Assembly: GCA_965644295.1 (NCBI GenBank)
Contig: CBFFRP010000377.1
Location: 62,001-126,000, forward strand
Direction: 5' to 3'
Origin: Paraphysomonas bandaiensis
Taxonomy: Eukaryota > Chrysophyceae
DNA length: 64,000 nt
Part shown: in pieces, positions 52,261-60,489 of the stretch
Position numbering within the stretch: the stretch's first letter is position 1
Layout: each line of letters starts with the position of its first letter
Made by a program: the position numbers and the translations under genes
Notes under the pieces: model-generated
What the model was told of the DNA's origin: nothing
What the model saw: the letters and a program-made list of their open reading frames with translations, nothing else
Database searches by the model: none

Positions 52261-53160
52261 CCCTCAACAAAGTCGGACTCGAATCTTTTCGTGGTGTTCT
52301 GGGGAGTAAGTACCGGAGATATTTCAGCGGGAAACTAACGTGAGCAGCAAACATATAGACAGTAGTAGATAACGCTATGTCAACTCATATTCATATACAT
52401 CTCGCCTCATCCGCCCCTCACATAATCCATGGCACAGGCCCGCCAGACACATTGCCCAAAGGTATACCCCCCGACTAACCTCAATACAAGGGACGGCTGC
52501 ACCATGGTGCTCGCAGCGATGCACAAGCAGTCCCGAGACGGTTGCCTGCCACTAGTAGTATTTAGCAAATCTAGTTATTACTGTTGTTAGTCTATAGATA
52601 TAAACTAGTTTCTGTACACAACTGTTTTCATGTAATAATCAGACTTTCCTATATGTCCACTCATATTCAAATATTTGTGGGGTATACAATATAAGTGTCA
52701 CTTGTGTAGAGATGTCTTTTGGCCTTGATGAATAAACAGGCATCCGGAAATGGGCCCACCTCAAGGGTCACCGGGTATTATTACGATGCATGAAGTCAAC
52801 CATCCGGGCTGTTCACCACTTAAGCGAAAGTGGTTGCACCTTGGTGCTTGCGGTGACGCACAAGCAGCTTTCGTAGCGCCAACAAATAATATATAGTAGG
52901 ATATCAGAGTTAAGCACAAGTTAGTTCAAATATAGTTGCTTTTTGCTAACTCAGTTCTGATTCGTACGCGCCTATTTTGCTAATAACCAGACATTCACTA
53001 CATTGTAGCTTTAAATACTAGGATATCAGAGTTAAGCAGTAAGTACCAGTTAGTTAAATTGTTTTGCTATAAGCTAGTTCCAACTATTATATATAATAAG
53101 ACATTCACTACTATTGGGCTACCTGCTGAAGAAGTCAATCATCCGGGCTGTTAACCTTAG
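52261..53160 (+). repeat. Repeat family F1, copy B
   Basis: Begins with the AAAGTCGGACTCG block, as in copies A and C, and ends near a 'gggctacctgctgaagaagtc' block. It contains two partial copies of the right-hand blocks ('gcttgcggtgacgcacaagc', 'ggatatcagagttaagca'), so it is internally rearranged. It has no open frame of note. Confidence 0.7.
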
Positions 53161-53225
53161 AAACTCAAAAATCCTGAAGTTAGCAGATATCAGCAGGGCC
53201 AGCCAACGATTGCAATATATTGCAA

Positions 53226-53470
53226 TCAAAAATAAAAAATAATAATAATAATTTCTAGACCAATAATAATTATTAAGAATTGAGCTCGATTGGTAGTAGA
53301 GGTTACAACATAATGATGCAACAGCTTGTACTCTAAGTGTTCCAACTCTTCGTCACTGTCGTCCACATTCTTGTAATCGGACAGTTCATCATCAATGTCC
53401 TGTTGCACTACTGTAGTTGCGGTCCACAAGTGCTTGTTGAAGCGAAGGAACTGCAGCAGTTTTATTAGGA
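53226..53470 (-). pseudogene. Unidentified coding scrap
   Basis: On the minus strand an open frame with an acidic stretch (DIDDELSDYKNVDDSDEELE) and an upstream extension to about 53470 (LLQFLRFNKHLW) looks like a remnant of a real protein, perhaps a transposase or host gene. It is surrounded by repeat fragments and ends in AT-rich low complexity. I cannot assign a family. Confidence 0.3.
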
Positions 53471-53671
53471 TTCATCTTAATGCAAAATAGTATGCGTGCG
53501 TTATGATGTTCAATGAAATTTATCATGAACTGAATTAGAGAGAGTATCTGTCTAATACTTCTAACTATTACGTTGTGTATGATAGTTATGTTCTGAATTA
53601 CTATTCACTTTTCTCACTTTATTGTGTTTATCACTATATTGTTTTACTATTACTAAGATCAATTCCTTATT
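53462..53671 (+). repeat. Diverged direct copy of 48354-48604
   Basis: Same block order and orientation as 48354-48604, about 5.1 kb away, with an internal deletion. Confidence 0.8.
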
Positions 53672-53785
53672 AGCTCGAGACGTCGTGGGGTCATGATAAT
53701 CTTGGCTCAGCTGAATAAACGCTCCGCAACGTTTGTTGTACTGAATATGTGCTTGGTCAATTGATACTGGGAGTCAAGCGCAAAA

Positions 53786-53862
53786 TAGTAGGATATCATC
53801 AGAGTTAAGCACCAGTTAGTTAAATTGTTTTGCTAAATTAGTTCTGACTCTTATTGCAACCC
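53786..53862 (+). repeat. Repeat family F1 fragment (right-end block)
   Basis: Contains 'gcgcaaaatagtaggatatc' and 'agttagttaaattgttttgc', the right-end block of family F1. Confidence 0.75.
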
Positions 53863-53916
53863 AATATATTATTACCTGGCCCTGTACGTTAGTAATTAAC
53901 TACATAGAGTAATACT

Positions 53917-53925
53917 ATTTAATAC
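53917..53925 (+). repeat. Left target-site duplication (ATTTAATAC) of the TIR element
   Basis: Exact match to 60270-60278 in direct orientation, immediately outside the inverted repeats. Confidence 0.8.
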
Positions 53926-54160
53926 GGGATCTATTTTTCGACCTCTAGTCAATTTGGTGGAATTTCCTAGTCACACCAAAATTGGTGTAAAAACCTAGTC
54001 AAAAGGTTGAAAAACCTAGTCATTAAATAATTAGATTTTTAACTTTACAATGACTAGGTTGACTTGGTGGAATAGGGTATTCACCTAGTCAAACGTGGGA
54101 GCATACTCTAGCAAATATTGCATGCATGCAATATGCAATGTGCAATGTGCATCATATATT

Positions 54161-54460
54161 TCAGCATCGTATCTTAGGATGGACAAATATCTCATCAGGG
54201 GCATCAGAGAACCGACGCTGCCATCGAAACCCTTTCTCGCTCTTGTATACCAGCACCAATCCAAGCATATACATATCTCCAGGCACTCGAATTATTGCAA
54301 GGACTGCCGCAAATCCTTTCAGGCATAATGGAGCTTGTTGACAATAATGTTCCCTGACGATAACATTAAGATATGTACAGGACAATATATATCTCGTAGA
54401 GACTATTGAGGGAAAACTGCCAGTGATCCATCCCGTGGCAGAGAGATTAAAGTGCTCCAC
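54161..54460 (-). pseudogene. Unidentified reading frame inside the TIR element
   Basis: A 99-residue open frame with protein-like composition (GFAAVLAIIRVPGDMYMLGL, GFRWQRRFSDAPDEIF). Stops close the frame on both sides. It may be a transposase remnant or a captured host exon. No family was recognised. Confidence 0.3.
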
Positions 54461-54663
54461 TGTACGACGGACTCCTCATCGTTTGATCTGCTCCTGGAAA
54501 GGCAGTCCATTTCAGTGATGTTGTTTTTACGAATACACAGACTTTGACATGAAAACCCCTCTTTTTTCTTAATCGGTCTAGAAACATGGGGTATTCATGC
54601 ACTCCTGGGAGTCAAAGCAGTCGCTCAACAAGCAAGTCGCTGAAGGAAGGTAAGCGATCTCAC

Positions 54664-54970
54664 TATTAATTTACGCTTTTAGTTAGTGCAATATTGACTG
54701 ATTGATATTATAGGAGATATAGTAAGTTTATGATGTTGTAGCCCTGTGAGTTAGGAACCACGTCATTCACCAACATCAACATTCTGTTCTACAAATCATA
54801 TCTTTAACAGCTACTATATTTTCAGTTTCTTTGTATACTTGTAATAGCTACTCCTATACTGTAGTCATGTATATTCTGTATTTCATTGCTACATAGAATA
54901 CAGGATAACTACTAGCGATTGACTTTACCAAACTTCAAGTACGCACGTAGGAGTTGGTTGTAGTTCAATA
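54664..54970 (-). repeat. Copia 3' LTR
   Basis: 307 bp, apparently identical to 59536-59842. In sense orientation it begins TATTGAAC and ends AATTAATA. Confidence 0.97.
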
Positions 54971-54980
54971 CTCCCACTCA
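54971..54980 (-). promoter_or_regulatory. Copia polypurine tract
   Basis: In sense orientation TGAGTGGGAG immediately precedes the 3' LTR, the position where plus-strand DNA synthesis is primed. Confidence 0.7.
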
Positions 54981-55018
54981 ATGAACATATCAGAATATAC
55001 TGTGATGAGCAAGTCTAC

Positions 55019-58000
55019 TTAGTGCGATACCATAGTGTGCACATGCTGATAGTGCAGCTTCTCGGACAAGGCTTTAGTCATCACGTCTGCTGTCATCTCT
55101 GCCGTTGGCACATGATTCAGCCTGACGATACAGCCTCCCACTTGCTCTCGAATCCAATGATACTTGATCCGAATATGCTTGGAACGTTTATGATTTACCG
55201 GGTTCTGAGCTAGATCAATCGCACTCTTGCTGTCCATATTCAAGATTGTTGGAGACGCATTCTTACTGAGCTCAAATCCACGAATTCCGAGCTCTGTCAT
55301 CACCCCTCGTATCCATACAATCTCCTGAATTGCAGCATATGCAGCCATATATTCAGCTTCCATAGTCGACGTAGCCACTGTTGGCTGCAGTCTGGACTGC
55401 CATGCAATTGGAGCACCCCACAGATATACGATATACCCTGTAGTGGATCTGCATGTATCCAGATCTCCGGCCCAATCTGCATCAGAGTACACACATAGAG
55501 GGTCTTCATCTGTGAAATTAGGAAATATGATACCTTGATCAACTGTATTTTCTAAATACAATAAAGTATGCAGAGCAGCTTGACATGCAGCGTACGTGGG
55601 TCTTGTGGTGAACCGGGAGAGAAGATTTACTGTATATGCCATGTCTGGTCTAGTATGCACTGCCAAATACATTAAGGCACCAATAACAGATTGATAGGGA
55701 AATGCATCAACGTATTCTCTCTGTTTTCGAGTTTCTTCCTCTTTTGCATCCTTGGACAACTTTAGGCCAGGTGGTAGAGGTGTGGTTGCCTTGCACCGTC
55801 TCTTCTTTTCTGACAACAAGTGATTGAATCTGGCCACAACATCTTTAGCATATGCAGACTGATGTAACTTAATCTGGCCATTATGACGCTCAATGGTAAG
55901 ACCTAAATAATGCTTAAGGTCCCCCATATCTTGCATGGCATATTGAGTCTTAAAGGCGCTGATGACTTCTTCAATATGACGGCTGTCAGAGCTGAGCACA
56001 ATGATATCATCTACATACACAAGTATCATATGTAGGTTATCATCAGTACCCTTGAGTACAAATAAACATGGGTCAAGAACACATTGTTTATACCCCATCG
56101 CCTTTATACTGTCCTTCAGCATTGAATGCCAATTTCGAGGCGCTTGTTTTAGGCCATACAAACTCTTCAGAATCTTCAAACAACAGCCTTGTGGAATATC
56201 TATTCCTGCAGGTGGAGACATAAACACGTCTTCGTCCAGATCTGCATACGGAAATGCCGTTTCTACATCGAGTTGACGGAGTTGCAGATTGTATCGCAGA
56301 GCCAGTGCTAGTGCTAGCCTAAATGATACACCTTTAGCTACTGGGGAGAATGTCTCATTATAGTCGACTCCTTGTTCTTGAGTAAACCCTTTCGCCACAA
56401 GTCGAACTTTGAACTTCTTAATTTTTCCAAGATGGTCGCGCTTTACTTTAAAGACCAATTTAGATTTTATGATTTTTCGGTGTTTCGGCCTTCGGACAAT
56501 CTTCCAGCATGTCCTTCGTTCAAGCTTGTGCACCTCCTTCCTGGTAGCTTCAATCCAGTATGTTCTCTGTGGAGTCTTCTTTGCTTCTGCCAGCGTCTGT
56601 GGCTCTTTAATTGTGCTGTTGGAGGAATCAAGAAACAATGAGACATCGCCGAGGACACCAACGTTAACAATGTGCCGTTTTTTTCGAGGTCGTTTTTCAG
56701 TTCTGGGATTTCGATCTGCCCCACCTGTTGAAGATGCGCCCCGATTTGAGCGGTCAGGAGTCCTCTGTTCATTGTCACTGTCATTACAAGTCTGATCCAA
56801 CTCATTTCGCAAACTATTAAACTTGTCGGTCTGACACTTTGTAGAGTGAGTCATCTTTACTACATCTTTGATATGAATTGGAGTTTGCTCCTCGGTAGTA
56901 TTTCCTTTCATATCTAATCTCCTATATGCAACAATGACTCCTCTTCTCTCTATCACTCTGGTGGTAACATAACACAGGTGTCCATCAAGATGTCTGAGGC
57001 CCACCAGGTACTGATAGTCATTTACACTCTCTGCTGTTTCTGAGGTGTCGATTTGTAGATTATCTATTTCGTCGAAATACTCCTGTGAACGCTCTGGAAT
57101 TGACTCATCAAACTGTGCATTGACTGCAACAATAATAGCATTCAGGTCTGGAATATATATTTGGTGTCCAACAGGTTGTTGACATTGTCCCATATAGTAT
57201 CCAGGTTTTCCCTTTTCTTTCCACTCTTTGCGGCGCTGCTCCTTCGGCACAATAGCCCATGCCTTGCAGCCCCAGATCTTCAAGTCACTCACATCTGGTG
57301 CGGTTCCAGTAATATACTCAAAAGGTGAGATGTATCCTTTCGTTGTCTTCGTAGGTAACCTGTTGATCAGATATACAGCATGCAAGACTGCTTTGAACCA
57401 AAATACTGATGGCATGCCACTATCGAGCAATATAGCAAGGGCCATCTCCTTCACTGTACGATTAGTGCGTTCCGATAGCGAATTCATTTCGGGTGTGTCA
57501 CGTGGAGTCCAAGTAACCTGTACAGTCCTTGTGCTGGTGGTTTCACGTAAGTACTGCCTGACATGTTGCCCTACTAGTTCTCCTGCGCCATCTGCATGAT
57601 ATCGTCGTAGTTGCAATCCTTCTTTGACAAGTTGGGTCTCTACCATGTCCTTCATACACTTTAACACTTCACTCCCAGTCTTGTTTTTCAACCCATAAGC
57701 CCATACATGTTTTGCATCACTGTGCTTGAATAGTAACACATGTTTGTAGCCTTCCATCGATGGCGTGTTTAGGACTTCCATCGTATCTGCACTGAGCACC
57801 CCTCTCTCCTTTGGGTTGTTGTCTAAGTTCATCAACTGGCGTGGAGTCCTGAAGTTCTTTCTCGTGAGTTTCGATCGCATGCAGGTATTACATTTGCATA
57901 TCGTTTTTTTGTGTTTTTTTCTGAAATATTTCTTGTCCAGATTTATTCCATCAACTAGGCCTCGGCGGTCGGACTCAGTCAGTTTATCATAGTTGACATG

Positions 58001-59536
58001 GCCAAGTCTTTTGTGCCATAGAATTCGCTGGTCATCAAACCCCTGCTCCTCAAGTGCTGCTGAGGATTCTTCTCCAAGCTGAAGTAAGTCTTCGAGTCGA
58101 ACTGGATATAATCCATTAACACTTCTCTGTCTAATGAGTGTCTTGTTCGTAGTCTTATTTCGAATGACGACTTCATCATTATCGAACGTCACAACACAAC
58201 CCCTATCTGTGATGCTCTTCATATCTACGAGGTTCTTACTTGCTTCAGGTGCGTAGTACACCTTTTTAAAGCTTCCTACATCGCCAACACTGTGTATTGA
58301 CAGTTTACCTTTGTTCGCTGTGGACATCTGCCTATCAGCGCGCTGAAGGTTGGTCATGTGGTTTTTGGAGGTAAGGATCATCTTGTTGCACCCGCTGTCT
58401 AAATAAATAACATCTGACATGCTCTGTGCTAGATTCACCTCTTCTTCCACACATATCATCGATTCGTATCCCGCTTCATCTTCTGAATCATGTACAGACA
58501 CTCGCGGTTTCTTCTTGTTCTTGTAGGGTGCCGTTTCCCTTCTAGAGTCTCGCCCCCGTTTAGAACTGACCACTGCAGCTTTAGCAGTCTTCAAGTGGAA
58601 GCAGTCTTTAGTCTGATGGCCTGGGATGTCACATATCTCACACACAGGTAGCTTTGTTTTGTTATCACCCCTGTTTCTGTGATCTCTATCTTTTCTCTGT
58701 GATCTTGTCCCCTTCATCCTCTTTATGACATGCTCTGGAGTCTTGCACTCCCTAGCAAAGTGGCCAAGTTTCTTGCACTTATTGCATCTGCCCTTTCTCT
58801 TGTGCTCTTTCCATTTACTGTCATCCACTGCTTGATTGACACTGTCTTCCCCTGAATTTTGCAACGCATGCTTGCCGAATGATGTGTTTTCATACCCTTT
58901 GATTAGGCTGCTTGCTCTTGCGTATGTCACATCGTTTGCTGTATACAGGCTGTGTGCTAGTTGGGAATATCTCTTGTCTGTGAGACCTTCCTTTAGTCGA
59001 GTGAGCTTGTCGTCTTCCGTGACTTCACGACCTAGATTCTCGAGAATCTTGGCCTGGGCTTCAACGCTGTCGACGAACTCTGCTCCTGACTGACTTGAGG
59101 TAATCTTCATTGAATTGAACTTTGTGACCTCTGCCTGTACTGTATTCTTTTCAACATTGAGAAATCTCTCTTCCAGTGCCTGTAGTAACCCTTTTGCTGT
59201 ACTTCCTTCGTAGAGAGCCGCTGTTGTGCCTGCTTTTGGGTGAGCATTGCACACTTCCATCAGGAAGGAGTACGCGGTCTCGTTCCGGGTGTTCCAGAGT
59301 TTCTTCGCTTTGCGTAGTCGCTTCTTCTGTGCATCAGTCATATGAGCTCCCGCTGGGACTGTAGAGTCTAGATCATGAATGTGCCTTGGTTTATCCTTTG
59401 AGAGGACAAGATGAGCTCGATTGTGTCTCATGAGGAATGAGGTGAAGAACTTCTTGAATTTCTTGAAGTTCAGTTCCTCGAAGGGAGGTACCTTTGAGCC
59501 TGAGGCGACATTCGTGAAATTTCCATCCGCTGCCAT
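55019..59536 (-). CDS. Copia gag-pol polyprotein
   Basis: 1505 residues in one frame, Ty1/copia domain order. In order: a gag-like region (about 1-230); two CCHC zinc knuckles (CNKCKKLGHFAREC, CEICDIPGHQTKDC); an aspartic protease with VIYLDSGCNKMILTS; a GAG-pre-integrase zinc finger (HKRLGHVNYDKL ... CKCNTC); an integrase core with D, D and E in SADTMEVL, HADGAGE and MNSLSERTNR; a reverse transcriptase with YVDDIIVLSS and SLYGLKQAPRNWH; and an RNase H with YSDADWAGD and STMEAEYMA. All catalytic residues I could check are present. The start codon ATG (59534-59536) overlaps the last base of the 5' LTR, so the frame begins at the LTR/primer-site junction; a downstream Met start is possible. This protein would copy and integrate the element. 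Confidence 0.97.
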   Translation of the reverse strand: MAADGNFTNVASGSKVPPFEELNFKKFKKFFTSFLMRHNRAHLVLSKDKPRHIHDLDSTVPAGAHMTDAQKKRLRKAKKLWNTRNETAYSFLMEVCNAHPKAGTTAALYEGSTAKGLLQALEERFLNVEKNTVQAEVTKFNSMKITSSQSGAEFVDSVEAQAKILENLGREVTEDDKLTRLKEGLTDKRYSQLAHSLYTANDVTYARASSLIKGYENTSFGKHALQNSGEDSVNQAVDDSKWKEHKRKGRCNKCKKLGHFARECKTPEHVIKRMKGTRSQRKDRDHRNRGDNKTKLPVCEICDIPGHQTKDCFHLKTAKAAVVSSKRGRDSRRETAPYKNKKKPRVSVHDSEDEAGYESMICVEEEVNLAQSMSDVIYLDSGCNKMILTSKNHMTNLQRADRQMSTANKGKLSIHSVGDVGSFKKVYYAPEASKNLVDMKSITDRGCVVTFDNDEVVIRNKTTNKTLIRQRSVNGLYPVRLEDLLQLGEESSAALEEQGFDDQRILWHKRLGHVNYDKLTESDRRGLVDGINLDKKYFRKKHKKTICKCNTCMRSKLTRKNFRTPRQLMNLDNNPKERGVLSADTMEVLNTPSMEGYKHVLLFKHSDAKHVWAYGLKNKTGSEVLKCMKDMVETQLVKEGLQLRRYHADGAGELVGQHVRQYLRETTSTRTVQVTWTPRDTPEMNSLSERTNRTVKEMALAILLDSGMPSVFWFKAVLHAVYLINRLPTKTTKGYISPFEYITGTAPDVSDLKIWGCKAWAIVPKEQRRKEWKEKGKPGYYMGQCQQPVGHQIYIPDLNAIIVAVNAQFDESIPERSQEYFDEIDNLQIDTSETAESVNDYQYLVGLRHLDGHLCYVTTRVIERRGVIVAYRRLDMKGNTTEEQTPIHIKDVVKMTHSTKCQTDKFNSLRNELDQTCNDSDNEQRTPDRSNRGASSTGGADRNPRTEKRPRKKRHIVNVGVLGDVSLFLDSSNSTIKEPQTLAEAKKTPQRTYWIEATRKEVHKLERRTCWKIVRRPKHRKIIKSKLVFKVKRDHLGKIKKFKVRLVAKGFTQEQGVDYNETFSPVAKGVSFRLALALALRYNLQLRQLDVETAFPYADLDEDVFMSPPAGIDIPQGCCLKILKSLYGLKQAPRNWHSMLKDSIKAMGYKQCVLDPCLFVLKGTDDNLHMILVYVDDIIVLSSDSRHIEEVISAFKTQYAMQDMGDLKHYLGLTIERHNGQIKLHQSAYAKDVVARFNHLLSEKKRRCKATTPLPPGLKLSKDAKEEETRKQREYVDAFPYQSVIGALMYLAVHTRPDMAYTVNLLSRFTTRPTYAACQAALHTLLYLENTVDQGIIFPNFTDEDPLCVYSDADWAGDLDTCRSTTGYIVYLWGAPIAWQSRLQPTVATSTMEAEYMAAYAAIQEIVWIRGVMTELGIRGFELSKNASPTILNMDSKSAIDLAQNPVNHKRSKHIRIKYHWIREQVGGCIVRLNHVPTAEMTADVMTKALSEKLHYQHVHTMVSH
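59517..59535 (-). promoter_or_regulatory. Candidate Copia primer-binding site
   Basis: In sense orientation the base after the 5' LTR starts TGGCAGCGGATGG. TGG pairs with the CCA end of a tRNA. It overlaps the gag start codon. The primer tRNA is not identified. Confidence 0.5.
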
Positions 59537-59842
59537 ATTAATTTACGCTTTTAGTTAGTGCAATATTGACTGATTGATATTATAGGAGATATAGTAAGTT
59601 TATGATGTTGTAGCCCTGTGAGTTAGGAACCACGTCATTCACCAACATCAACATTCTGTTCTACAAATCATATCTTTAACAGCTACTATATTTTCAGTTT
59701 CTTTGTATACTTGTAATAGCTACTCCTATACTGTAGTCATGTATATTCTGTATTTCATTGCTACATAGAATACAGGATAACTACTAGCGATTGACTTTAC
59801 CAAACTTCAAGTACGCACGTAGGAGTTGGTTGTAGTTCAATA
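59536..59842 (-). repeat. Copia 5' LTR
   Basis: 307 bp, apparently identical to 54664-54970, with CTCAC target duplication just outside (59843-59847). Confidence 0.97.
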
Positions 59843-59847
59843 CTCAC

Positions 59848-60191
59848 TCATAGCGTATGAAGATCTCCAGGTGTCTGTCTACGTATATTCATGGGGGTAT
59901 GTCCACAGCACAGCTACACTGACCACTCCTCTTCCTCATAACACTGATAAGAGACCCATCGTACACTAATAAGCTATACAGATATGCTGCATATACATAC
60001 ACATACACTGTTAAGTAGATATTTATGTAGATATGAATGAATTGTTATGTTTGTTGTGATGCTCCACGAGCCATCAATATGTTGTGTGGTGTGTGCACGT
60101 ATCTTAGACAGTCGCAATGTGTAATCAATGGATATAAGAACGACTAGGTTTAATATTTAATATTATAATTGGCTAGGTTGAGTCATTTATG
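59848..60191. other. Right interior of the TIR element
   Basis: Non-coding sequence between Copia and the right inverted repeat, with CATACA-type low complexity at about 59988-60008 and extra CTAGGTT words near the end. Confidence 0.5.
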
Positions 60192-60269
60192 GCTTTGACT
60201 AGGTTTTTACACCGAAAATGGAATGACTAGGAAACTCCACCAAATTGACTAGGTTGAATAATATATCCC

Positions 60270-60278
60270 ATTTAATAC
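60270..60278 (+). repeat. Right target-site duplication (ATTTAATAC) of the TIR element
   Basis: Exact match to 53917-53925, immediately outside the right inverted repeat. Confidence 0.8.
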
Positions 60279-60489
60279 ACTGCAGTAGTATGAATTGTTG
60301 TGTGCTAAATTTAAATATGACTGTCAAAATTCAGTCTGACAATACGTATTTGAAGTAAAGTAGTCATTCACGGAAATTTACAAATGCAGAATCTTTTCCA
60401 TTATAACTAAGGTGCAGTATGTTGAAAAAATCCAAGCAATACTACGAAACACGAAATCACATACTGTACTTGTAACCACTGTCCAACAT
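60279..60489. other. Short intergenic gap before the docking-protein gene end
   Basis: AT-rich 3' flank of the coiled-coil gene, immediately right of the TIR element. Nothing else was seen. Confidence 0.5.

Larger units (their letters stand above)
54664..59842 (-). mobile_element. Intact Copia (Ty1/copia) LTR retrotransposon
   Basis: 5,179 bp bounded by two 307-bp LTRs (54664-54970 and 59536-59842) that look identical, with a 5-bp target duplication CTCAC (54659-54663 and 59843-59847). A single 1505-codon gag-pol frame is uninterrupted. In sense orientation the 5' LTR is the right one. The LTRs end TATT...AATA rather than TG...CA. Identical LTRs and an open frame mean a very recent insertion. 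It lies inside an older TIR element. Confidence 0.97.
53926..60269. mobile_element. Terminal-inverted-repeat DNA transposon (Mutator-like?) interrupted by Copia
   Basis: The left end (53926-54005) and right end (60192-60269) are imperfect inverted repeats beginning GGGAT. They share TAGTCAATTTGGTGGA, TTTCCTAGTCA and GGTGTAAAAACCTAGTCAAA. The 9-bp sequence ATTTAATAC flanks both ends directly (53917-53925 and 60270-60278), as expected for a target-site duplication. Extra CTAGTCA or its complement recur just inside the ends, as transposase-binding arrays do. A 9-bp duplication and long terminal repeats fit the Mutator-like superfamily. Without the inserted Copia element it would be about 1.16 kb, too short for an autonomous transposase, so it is probably non-autonomous. 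Confidence 0.8.
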
